From Zantedeschia hybrid cultivar (taxonomy: Eukaryota > Streptophyta > Magnoliopsida > Alismatales > Araceae), in the NCBI GenBank assembly GCA_030544215.1, contig JARZZO010000006.1:47468501-47532500 (forward strand): a stretch of DNA of 64,000 nucleotides, given 5' to 3'. Each line of letters starts with the position of its first letter. Within the stretch, counting starts at the first letter, position 1. The position numbers and the translations under genes were made by a program. Below the pieces are notes generated by a model. It saw only the letters and a list, made by a program, of their open reading frames with translations, searched no databases and was not told the origin of the DNA. Below are positions 24,601-36,600 of this stretch, piece after piece.

Positions 24601-27600
24601 TTCTTTGAGCATTAGTCATATTTTCTCCTGTTCATCTCAAGGGGAGGACACTCCTACTCTCTCCTCTATCCCTTTGCCCTTGGTATCTCCAGTTACTCCT
24701 TTGTCTTCTGAGTTGGTTGACGTTGCTATGCTCAACTAATTTGCCAATACAACAATACTCCCGGGACACATGGTGCAAGAGATATTCCTCCACTAAGCTG
24801 CCACTCTCAGGAACAATTATGCCCACAGGTCCTCTCTCTGGTGAGTTTACGTCTGACTCTGACCTTCCTATTGCACTCAGGAAGGGTTCTAGATTTTGTA
24901 CTCGACACCTAATTTCCCGTTTTGTCTCTTACTCCCGGATATCCCCTGGTTATTATCTTTTTTTTTACTACAATTTCTGATTATCACATACCTCATTCCT
25001 ATTCTGAGATGGTTAAAGACCTCAAGTGGGTACAAGCAAAGAAGAATTAGCAACCCTTCGAGCTAATGGTACTTGGGATTTGGTGGATCCACCCAAAGGA
25101 CATAGTCTACTTGGTTCCAAGTGGGTTTATACTATCAAGTTCCATGCAAACGGGTCTACTAAGTGATACAAGGCCCAACTGGTTGCCCAAAGGTTTACAC
25201 AAACCTATGGGATTGATTATCACAAACCTATGGGATTGATTACTCAAAGGCTTTTGCTCCTAGTGCTCGTTTAAAATTTGTTCAAGCAGTCTTGGCTCTT
25301 ACAGTTCATTTCTCTTGGTCTCTTCATCAACTTGATGTAAAGAATGCATTTTTTAATGGTGATTTGCAAGAGGAAGTATACATATAGCCACCTCCAGAAC
25401 TTGATGTAAGGGGGAGAGTTTGCAAGTTGAACAAAGCTCTCTATAGGCTGAAACAATCACCTAGGGCATGATTTGATTGCTTCCGCAAGGCAATGCTCAG
25501 TTTGCTACTCTCAAAGGCAACTCTGGCCACACTCTTTTTTTACAAAATGGCAAGATGGACAGGTGGTCGTACTGCTGGTCTATATGGATGACATGATAAT
25601 CATGGGTGATAACGTGCAAGAAATTGATAAACTGAAACAAAACCTTGCACATACCTTTGAGATTAAAGACTCGGGAGAGCACAAGTACTTCCTTGGTATT
25701 GAAGTTGCTCAATCCAAGAGAGGTATATATATTTGTCAAAAGAAGTATGCTTTGGGTTTGTTAAAAGAGACAGGGAAGTTGGGTTGTAAACCAATAGAAA
25801 CTCCTATTGAGACAAACCATGGATGGAGTAATACTGATGTGATCTCTTATCAGATTCAGAGAAAGGAAAATATCAGAGATTGGTGGGCCATCTACTTTAT
25901 TTAAGACTTACTCGTTCTGATTTGACATACGACGTCATTGTGTTCAGCCAATACATGCATGCACCCACGGTGCCTCATATGAAGGCAGTTGAAAGGATAC
26001 TTCGGTACATCAAGTCCTGTCCTAGGAAGGGACTTTTGTTTTCTAAGTGCCACAAATTATTGGTTGGCAGTTATCTGATGTTGATTTGGCAGGTTCCAAA
26101 GATAGAAGATCCACTACTAGTTACTACTTGGTTTTTGGTGGCAACCTTGTTGCATGGAGGAGTAAGAAACAATCAATGTGTGCAAGGTCTAGTGTTGAAG
26201 CTGAATACAGAGCTATGGCAAATTATGTTACAAAGATTATTTGGCTTAAGCTATTCTTGATGGATCTTAGTGTTCAGATATGCTTACCAATGAAGCTCTA
26301 TTGTGATAACGAAACTGCAATCAACATTGCAAATAATCATGTCTAGCAAGATCACACTAAACATATAGAAATCGACTACCACTTCATCAGAGAGATGCTC
26401 GACTCTGAGGAAATTTGTTTACCGTATGTCTAGTCTCAAGATCAAGTTGCAGATGTTTTCACAAAAGGACAACCTCCTGCTCAGTTCCATCATTCTTCGA
26501 GCAAACTGAGTCTGCTTGATATATACTCAGCTTGAGGGGGAGTGTAGCCGCAACACATGATGAGAGGCTTTTTGGTCTTTTTCTTATTTGTGTTAAAAGT
26601 CTTTAGAATAGTTGTTTTTTGTCCAACCCTATTATGAGGGGTATTTTAGTCATTGTGTTGAAATTAATGATTGCCCTAATGAATAAAAGAGGAGGGAAGG
26701 GGAGCTGCCAGTCATGTATGACAGCGAGCATCCTCTCTCACCCCGTTTGCTTCTCTTCTCTATTTTCTTGCATGTTCTTCCTCTGGAAATCTCATTAGAC
26801 ATGATGACTACTCGCTAAAGAACAAAAAGACTATTTATGCAAAGCATTGCACACACACAGAGAGAGCGGAGTGCTACTGTGTAAACCACACCCTCCGTGT
26901 GGTCTGACCGCACGATCCAAATCTCCTTCCCCATGTTGACAAAAATAAAATCACCATAATTTTTTAAATATTCAATTAACCCCCCCCCCCCAAAACCAGG
27001 GTAATTTTCATCCCTTGGAGCTTAATTTTCCCCGTAGATCATATCCGAATTGATTGTAGCCATCTAATCTTGTGCGAGCAAATTGTGATGAATATCAAAA
27101 TCCCACGAACAACCCTAAGACGAATCTGACAAATTTTCTATTTTTGACTATTTTTTCATGATTTTTTGCAATCGAAATTTGCAAGAATCGGATGGATGTC
27201 TACGATTGAGTTTCAAGATCATATATGACCAGACCGTGAAAATAAAGTCCTAAGGGATGGAAACAACCCTAAGAAAGACAATTGAAGATTTAAAATTTTA
27301 TGGTGAATTTTATTTTTTTTAACATGTTCATAGGGGTCAAAACTTAAGGTATTTAAACCCCTTAAAAGGTGATATAAACTAAAACTCCAAGAGATAAGAA
27401 CAACCCTAGGGGGTAATTTAAGTAACTTTTTATTTTTTATTATTTTAAAATAAAAAACATTTTTGCATGCATCCGATCGAACGGCTACAATTGAGTTTCA
27501 TAATCATACGCTGAAATTTAAACCCCAAGGAATGAAAAATAACCTTAGGGGTAATTGAAAACTTAAAAGATTTTGATGATTTTATTTTTTTTTAAATGAA

Positions 27601-30600
27601 GATCGGGGAGATCTTGACCTCGCATGGTCAGTCCGATACCACCATTGCACCAAACTGATCCATATATATATACATTTTCCATCCTAAAATGATGTAAGCA
27701 GAAGTTTCTGTTAAGAAGTTTATTTAACCCATTGGAGTGTAATTGAAGAGTTAAAAGTTAAAATCATAGGAAATTGAGAAAGAGGGTGTGGGCCTCACAG
27801 CAGTAACTCCCCCCACATACTGGACTCCAGGCTGGATGTAACTACTCAGCACCCACAGTGCATGTTGCACAGTTCCTCTGAGCACAGTGTAGCCGCAAGA
27901 GTGATGATGGATAATTTTTTTCCTTTTCTCTTAATTTTTTTCTTTTTAAAAATTTTACAATTTATTTTTGTCAATCACCTTACCCCTCATGAATTTTTGG
28001 CACCGACGCGCAAGACTTATTTCAATTTTTTTTTCCTGAAGTGGATAGCAGCACAAAATCATATAAATAAGAGAAAAAAGAGATGTACAAGTATAGGCGT
28101 GTAGCTCTCTCTAAAGAGCATGTATAGAAGAACAGCAAGAAGGTGTAACACCCACTAACTCTCCAGAGCTGCCAAAAGATCATATCTTAAATTTTTAAAT
28201 CTTTCAATCATATCTTAGATGCCCCCAAAACCCCACCCCAATGTTTTAAAAAGAATAACATCACCAAAATTCTTAAAATATTCAAATTCCCCTTTCTTAG
28301 GTTGGTTCCCATCCCTTGAGGTTATATTTTCACCGTCGGATCGAAAAATTATAGCCGTCTAATCAAGTGCGCCCTTTGTTGGAGATCAAAACTAAAACCC
28401 CAAGTGATGGGATCAATCTTGAGGGCTAATCTGAAGAATTTTCTATTTTTTATTTTTTTTACATTTTTAAACATTGTTTTTTTTATGCGCACCCAATCAG
28501 ATGACTCCAATTGATTTTCAAGATCGGACAGTGAAAATTAAAGCCTCGGGGATGAGAATTACCCTAAGGGACCTATTTGAATATTTAAAAATATGAAAAT
28601 CAATTGGATGGTGAAAATTAAAGCCCCAGGGATGAGAACAACCCTAAGGGACCTATTTGAATATTTAAAATTTACTGAAGATTTTTATTTATTTATTTTA
28701 CATGGAGAGGGTGGGTTTTCGAGGGAGGCGCATCTAACTTAGATACGCCATGGGCACTTGAATCCTTGTGTGTGTGTGTGTGTGTGGAGCGGATCAAAGG
28801 AGCCCCGGTGTTCGTCTATCTTGGATGAGCCCCCTAGATAATTATTAATTTGTCCTTAAAAAGCACCCTAGAACTGTTATATTTTACTCGAAAAGAAGTT
28901 ACACAAGTCTGAGAAGTTACCTACACGGACAGAACAGCTGCAAAACCCTTACCTCCCTCTCCTTCCCGCTTCCTACTCCCAGCAGCGGCGACTTCTCTGC
29001 CCAGTGCCCACACCAGTGGTCCACAGCCATCATATCTGCTCATTGAGCTTAAGTGTGTTGGAGGTCCGTTGAGCTTCTCCTACAAGTACCAACCCACAAA
29101 GAGGCATGCTTTTAATCTGGATTGTGGATGGCTCTGTTCAGAGCTTTGCTGACAAGATATGCATTTGTGATTCCATTCTCCATTATCTAATAACCACTTG
29201 GGCTCTAAGGCTCGTCAATCGATCTCATACATATAGATGCCTTTTGGTGACAGATCTGGCCTTCTTGCACGAATGCAAATATGCAAAGCATGAAAGATAC
29301 AGAAGTCTATGTCAGATGGTGATTTTGATGGACCCCGTGGCTGGCCAAGGACTCTTCCCTCGCCAAGAAGAAGTGGGGAATTCTTCAAAGTTGGTGGCCA
29401 ACACATGCACGGTAGCAAGAGGCCATGGCTGGGAGAGACTAGTTTGTCGGGGCTTGGGGTTGTTTGCAGCTGTTATGCCTGTAACTTCCCAGTTCTGTGT
29501 AACCTCTTTTGGACTAAAACACGCTAGTTCTAGAGTGCTTCTTAAAGATAAATTAGTAATTATCTGGGGGGTTCATCTAACTTAGATGAATCCTGGGGGT
29601 TATTTGATCCATCCCCAAATAAATAAATAAATAAATATATGGAAATGGATCAACGCACCCTGGGGTGCATTCAACGTAGATGCACCCCATCTGAAATCTC
29701 CCCCATCCCCATGTTAAATAGTAATAATAATAATAATCATCAAAAAAATTTAATATTCAACTACCCCCCTCGGATTGTTCCCATTCATTGGAGTTTAAAT
29801 TTCAACATCCAATTGTGAGATAGATCAACCAGCCACCACTACCATCTCTCACACACAGCAGTGTTAGGCACTACACCAACATGAGAGTAGCCTGACAAAA
29901 ATAATCTCATCAGATTGCAGTTCGAGCATTACAGATTCAAAAGTGAAAAGATGCTGGATCTCCCAGAGTCGATTCTCTCTTTTTTTTTTCATGTAGATGG
30001 TATCATACTTTCGGAGACCAGGAGGTCACGGGTACTCATCCGCACTCGTCTCCTCAGCCAACTCATCCCCCATTTTATCTTCACCGGTGAATGTGTACAA
30101 AAGGAACAGAATTTGCTTCCCTCTAAGTTTTCCACTTGGCAATCCTTCTTCGGACTTCAATGGTCTGCCCCCAGCTGTGGCCATCAGCTCAGCCACCAAA
30201 AGCCTCATACTCTATTTACCCCACAGCTCAAGTCCTCATAGAAGTCGGGAGAAGAAGATGGAACCATCTGGTATCCCTGGCTTCTATAATACAGATCTCC
30301 ATGAACTGCTGAGCAACAAGGAATCAGGTGCAATAAGTTCTAGGGCCCTGAAGCTGGCCCACATAATGGTTCATAAACAGCACCTAGCCGGCCCATTTGA
30401 GTCCACAAGGACTCACACCTAGGGTCAATCTAGACCACACCAGCCCATTGTCAAATTGGTCTTCTTGGACTAGCATGGTAGCACATGGGCCCCACCCACT
30501 AGATCTAGCCTGCCCTTTCAAACCCATGAGATTCAAATTTGAATCCATGGCTAAGTAAGCCACAAACAACCCTGTGATTCACCTCCATGACATCATCTTC

Positions 30601-33600
30601 AACATAAAAGAACCCTCAGATCTTCCAATCCCTAACATCTCCCCTTGCGATTGCTACTCCATTGAGCAACCTTAAAGCCTCATAGGGACGGTCACATCGT
30701 CCACATCAAGGTTCGCCGACTAGGAGATCTGTATCGGATCATATCTTCCCAAATGCGAGTCGGATCCAATCCGACTCGGACTGACTCGGTCCGACTCGCA
30801 TGAGTCAAGCCAATGATTTTTAAAAGTAATGAGTTTTAGTCATATTTTAGCTATGTTATCAAAGGCGCTCACCTCGCTCGCCTAGGCTAAGTAGGTTGAG
30901 GGGTTCGCCCCACTCACCTAAACACTTGCTTATGATGTCTATACCAAATGTTTGTTCTTTTTTTAATTATGTAAAATTACTTTTTATTATTCTTAACTAT
31001 TCCAAAGTAGCGAATGCTTCTTTTGACAATGTCCACTGCCATTTTTCTCTTACATGTTGCCACTTTTTTTTCTTATTTTTTATGATTCCTAAGACCACTT
31101 ACTACTTATATGGGTAGTAAATGGTCTTAGGACATTTCATAACCCTGGTTTCATGATCATGATCACAACCCTATGTTATCAGAGGCGATCGCCTCGCTCG
31201 CCTAGGCGATGAAAAAGGTTGAGGCGAGCCAAGAGTGCCTCGCCTCGCCTCATGTTCGCCTCACTCACCTAGATACTTGCCTATAAAATCTATGTCAAAT
31301 ATTTGTTTTTTTTTAAATTATGTGGTACTACTTTTCTTACTCTTAATTATTCCAAAATGAATGCTTCTTTTAACAATATCAAATACCATTTTCTCTTATA
31401 TGTTGCCACATTTTTTTTCCTTTTTTCTTACATGTTGCTATATTGTTTTCTTATTTTTTATGATTCTTAAGATCATGCACTATATATATGAGTGCTTTAT
31501 ACAAATTGACGATTACATGTTGATCATGATCAGTGTTTCTCAAGGTCTTATATATGATTATCTTGGATATTTTATTTAGTTTTCTCATATTGTCATTTTC
31601 TTTTTTCACGGTGTTGTATGGGAGAAAACACATCGCCTTAAACACCTAGGCGATCGCCTAGGCATTTGAGGCTGAGGCGAACCCTTGGTCGCCTCGCTTG
31701 CCTCTCGCCTCTGACTACATAGTCACAACCCGCATCACGCTCCATGCAACTGGAGAAATTCTTCTTTCAAATTTTGCATATGAGAAAGGAGTCTCACTGA
31801 AACAAAAATATTACCTTTTGTTTCGCAGGCCACTATCATTTTTGTTAGTTTGAAAATAGAATTTACATGTAAATCTGATTTGGGCCTCATTTCTCTCCTA
31901 GACCACATTTGAAAAAGCCCCAATAATTGCCATCAGCCATCAATTCCACCATATTCTGAAACATATAACCCATCAACATCTACAATACTGAATTCTGATG
32001 AAGATCAAATAAAAGCTATAACAGTGATAAGGCACCGGGCCCTAATGGTATTCTTATATTTTTTTATCAAAAATTTTGGGATTTGGTTGACTGATTTGTT
32101 TCAGATAGTGAAGTTCTGTGTTCAACAGGGGAGGGGATGTGAATATCTGAATAATACATTATTAGTTCTGTTGCTGCTTCGTTCGAATGTCTTCTCCAGC
32201 ACAGGGGAGGGGTGGTCCTGAAGGAACTTCAGGCATGTTAGGGAGCCCCTGGACGTCTGGTGGGACGAGGAAGGGCAGCTGGTGTTACTCTGCCTCCCAT
32301 CGGTTTGAACAGGAAGCCGGTGATCCCAGGTCTCCCTCCCAGGAAGCCCTGCTTACTTCTCCCCCTGATGCTTCCCAGCAGGTGGCTTTGGAGGCTTGGC
32401 CGATGCTCCCTAGCTCTTCAACCTTGGTCCTCGCTGCAGAAGAGAGGCTGAGGGAGTCGACCACGTCTTTAAGGTTGGACAGGGGAATCGAAGGTGCGCT
32501 ATCTGATGGGGAGGATTTGTGCAGGGGGACCAGTAAATAGGTGGAGGGGGATGGGGAGGTGATTGAAGACGGGCAAGGTCAAGGGATGTTTGGGATGGCT
32601 GGGGACACCCCGGAGGTGGAGGAGGACCTGTTGAGGACTTTGCTGGATGATGAAGGAGGGGCTCAAGGGAGTCGGGATGCCCGTAGAGAGGGGAACTCTT
32701 CATTTTTCCAAGGAGATATTAGAAAGACAGAAGTCAAAGCAATTCTCGCCAGGGTGGAGTAGGTGGTGGAGTCTCATGCTAAGGAGGTGGCCAATACTAT
32801 TGGGGCTTCGTTTGAAGGGATGGTTAAGGACATCCACTCTGTATTCTCTAAGCTGCAGAAGAGATGGCAGTTGGGTGTGGCTCGAGGGGTTAGAAGTGAG
32901 AAGATGGGCAAGAAGGTCAGTTTGGGAGAGCACTTCCAGGAGGGTAGAAAGATGGGGGAGGAGGCTGCTATTCTGTCCCAATGAAGATTGTCTCATGGAA
33001 TATCAGGGGTATTAGGGGAATGGAGAAGAGGGAGGCTGTGGGGACATTGTTAGAAGGTTGAGGGTATACATCCTTTGTATTTGGGAGACGAAGACTGAAG
33101 AGCATGGGGATGTAGTGTGGAGAGGGCTAGGGGATCTAGACTGTCAAAGGGTGTGGTGTCCCCCGTGGAGGGCAAAGCAGGGGGGATCATGGTGTTATGG
33201 AACAAGTACGTGGTTCAGGAAGTAAGCAAGAGGGTAGAGAGATATTTCATCTCTATTACCTTCAGGAGCGTGGAGGATGAGTTCGTCTTGGACTTCACAG
33301 GAGTGTATGGGCCTTAAAGAAAGAAGGATAAGAAGATTCTGCGGGATGACCTGATGGCTTGGCATTTGATGTCTGACAATCGGTGGCTGGTTGTTGGAGA
33401 TTTTAATGCAGTGGTGTCTCGGGTAAAGAGATCTATGCGGGCCGTTTGGTCAAGGCCTATGGAGGACTTCAGTCAGTTTATTCATTTGGCTGATTTGATT
33501 GATGTTCCTACTGATAGTGGCTTTTTCACCTTGTCCAACTTGTGAAGCACCCCTTCGTGTTCAAGGCTAGACAGATTCTTGGTGTCTATTGACTGGGAAG

Positions 33601-36600
33601 AACACTTTCCTAATTTGAAGGCTTCTTGTTTGGAGAGGCCTATTTCTGACCATAAACCCATTCTTCTCAGCTCTAATCACAGATTCAGAGACAGGCACAT
33701 CTTTAGATTGGATAAGTATTGGCTGAAGGAAGAAGACTTCTTGGAAACAGTGTCTCAAGCTTAGGAATCCTTTTCAGGTCAGGGCTCGGCAATGGCTACT
33801 CTGGTAGGCAATCTCAAGACTGTGTCTCTTGCTCTATCTTCCTGGGGAAAGTATAAGAAGTATGTGGCAGAGGCTGAGAACAAATCCATCTTGGAGTAGC
33901 TTCATACTGGTGATGCTTTGGAGTAGGCTGGCCTCCTGGATGATGAGGTTTGTGCTAGAAGGGCTCAACTTAACAAGCAGTTCCAGGAAATTCTAGCTAA
34001 GGAGGAGACTTATTGGAAATAGAGATCCAAAGACAGATGGGTCCTAAAGGGAGACAACAATGCAGCATATTCCACAGGATAGCCTCAGGGAGGAGAAGAA
34101 GAAACTATTTATGAGAGCTTGCCTCTCACATCCGGTCTTCCTATTCTCAGTTGTTCAGAGAGGAGAACCATCCCAAGCCCTCTTTATGTGGAGAGCTTAT
34201 GTCTGCTATTTCAAAGGAGGAAAGGGTAGCCATTTCGGGCCCTTTCTCTATTGATGAGTTGACATTTGTTGTATTCTACCTTGCGCAAAGCTTCAGGTCC
34301 AAACAGATTCCCTTTGTTCTTCTTCCATTATTGCTGGGAGCTGATTCAACCATTATGGTTTCAGGTAGTACTAGAGTTTTAGGAAGGCAGGGCCCATCTC
34401 AGGGGATTAACAAGACATTCATTGTCCTTATTCCTTAAAAGGTGGGGCGGATGGACTTGCAGATTTTAGACCCATTAGCCTTCTTAATAGGGTATACAAA
34501 ATCATTTCTAAGATGCTAGCCTGCAGACTAGAGAAGGTGATTGGTGGGCTAATCAATGTCAATCAGAGTGCTTTCATCAGGGGTAAGCATTTACATGAAG
34601 GTTTCTTGGTGGCTCAAGAGTGCCTACATTCCATGAAGATTCAGCGAGGAAGGGGTATTGTTTTGAAGCTTGATTTTGAGAAAACTTGTGATAAGGGTGA
34701 ATTAGAATTGCCTCTTTAATGTGCTTGCTAAGATGGGTTTTGGTGATAAGTGGATTTCCTGGATTAGAGCTTGTGTCTCCTCAGCATCCTTTGCTATCTT
34801 GGTGAATGGGGAGCCGACTCCCTCTTTCCTTAGCGGAGAGGCCTTAGGCAAGGGGACCCTCTCTCTCCCTTGTTTTTTGTGCTGGTGGCCCAATTGCTGA
34901 GTAGCATGTGGAAAAGAGCAGAGGTAGCGGGTCTGGTTTCTGGTTTTCAAGTTGATTATAGTAACAGAGTGATACCTCACTTGCAGTGTGCAGACAATAC
35001 CATCCTGTTTTGTGAGGGTGGGGAGGAGCAGGTACACAATATGAGGTTGATTCCGAGTTAACTTTCAGAAGAGTGCAATGTTTGGGATCAACGTGTCTAA
35101 TGATTTCCCGAGCAAAGTAGCTACTATCCTAGGATGCAGGAAGGGGTCTTTCCCTATGCCTTACCTTGGTTTTGCCCCTTACTCCAGGATAGGTGAAGTG
35201 CAGCAACTGGCAGCTAGTAATCCAGAAGTTTCAGTCCAGATTAGCCGGGTGGGAAAGTCGTTTGTTATCGTATGGAGGTAGATTGAGTCTGTGTCAGGCA
35301 GTTTTGGATAGCCTTCCAATCTACTATCTATCTATCTTCAAAGTTCCAAGAATGGTGGCTCGACAGTTAGAAGGTATATGCAGCAGGTTCTTTTGGGGTG
35401 GCAGCACATATGGCACTAATAAAGGATTTCATGATATCAGCTGGGGCAGAGTGTGCAAGAGCAAACAGGGTGGAGGTCTAGGTATCAAGAATATCCTGGA
35501 TTTTAATTTGGCTTTGTTGGCTAAGTGGCTCTGGAAGCTCAGGAAGAGTCAAGAAGGTTTGTGGAATGAAGTTATTATAGATAAGTACTATCATAGGGCA
35601 AGGATTTGGGACTTCTAGTTGCAAGCTGAGTACAATGTCTCTCATGTCTGGAAGGGCATACTTGAGGCAGCTGATGTGGTGAGGGCTGCCATATTGTTCT
35701 CCTTAGGAGATGGCAAGTCCTGCTCCTTTTGGTTGGATGGATGGGCTGGACCAGTGATGTTGTCCCAAGTCTTTCCAAGACTGTTTCATATTGCTGCTGA
35801 TCCGGCAGTTGTGGTGGAGCAGATGGTTGACAGGGATGCAGGTAGAGAGGTCTGGAACCCTGTGTTAAGAAGGAACCTTAGAGAAGAAGAGGCCTTGGAA
35901 GCTATTGCATTAATGGAGCTGTTAGAAGGATATAAGTTGGATGCTTCTCTGCCAGATTCTTGATTTGGGCCTGGGATGCTAAGGGAGTCTTCTCTGTCAG
36001 ATCAGCCTATGCAATTATTCCTGATGGGGGCCTTGGGTTCCCTTTTGTCAGGCATATTTGGAAACTAAAATCCCCTTTGAAGGTTAAGATTTTGATGTGG
36101 AGAATAGTCAATGGCAAGCTTCCGACGACAAGTAGGCTGATGTGTTTTGGTTGTGATGTTCCACCTATGTGTTGCCTATGAGGAGAAGAGGATGAAGGTG
36201 TGGATCATATCTTTGCTACTTGTTCTCTTTCGGAGGAGATTTGGGATTCTATATTCCAGAGGCTACATATAGCTAGGCAGCGACAATCTCTGGTGGTGGA
36301 CTTGATCTATTTTTGGCCATTCTCATTCCTTCATAAGGGAGATAGGCTGCTGCGGTGGCTGGTTTTGCATGCTACCTTATGGGCTATTTGGAATGAAAGG
36401 AACAGACGGATTTTTAGAAGGGAAGCATGTATTCAGGAGAGACTTTTGTCCTTTATTTTTTGTAGGGTTAGAGAATGTATGAGGGTGTTCTGTAAAGACC
36501 ACACAGTTAACTCGCCCCTTTTTGTTCTTGTGGGGGAGTATACTTCAGTCACCATCTTGGTGCTTGTAGAGTGAGGTTGGGGTGATCTTCTTTTTGTACA

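Larger units (their letters stand above)
16106..26797 (+). mobile_element. Copia retrotransposon with nested insertions
   Basis: 5' LTR 16106-16363 and 3' LTR 26543-26797 are near-identical in layout, both starting TGTAG and ending CTCATCA or CTCATTA, and the whole is flanked by a 5-bp target duplication GACAT (16101-16105 and 26798-26802). PBS TGGTATCAGAGC follows the 5' LTR (split by a MITE) and polypurine tract CTTGAGGGGGAG precedes the 3' LTR. Gag, protease, integrase, RT and RNase H are in Copia order. Removing the three first-level inserts (16367-17025, 18329-23098, 23998-24140) and their target duplications leaves about 5.1 kb. Opposite strand to the host gene. Many stops make it inactive. 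Confidence 0.95.

Noticed and set aside
28540..28665. CCCTAAGGG words taken as interstitial telomere repeats
   Set aside because: The plant telomere unit TTTAGGG is not in tandem; the words are part of a longer conserved foldback motif.
29106..29585. 159-codon frame as a real gene
   Set aside because: No recognisable domain, overlaps a second open frame, and crosses into the terminal inverted repeat; kept only as possible captured sequence.
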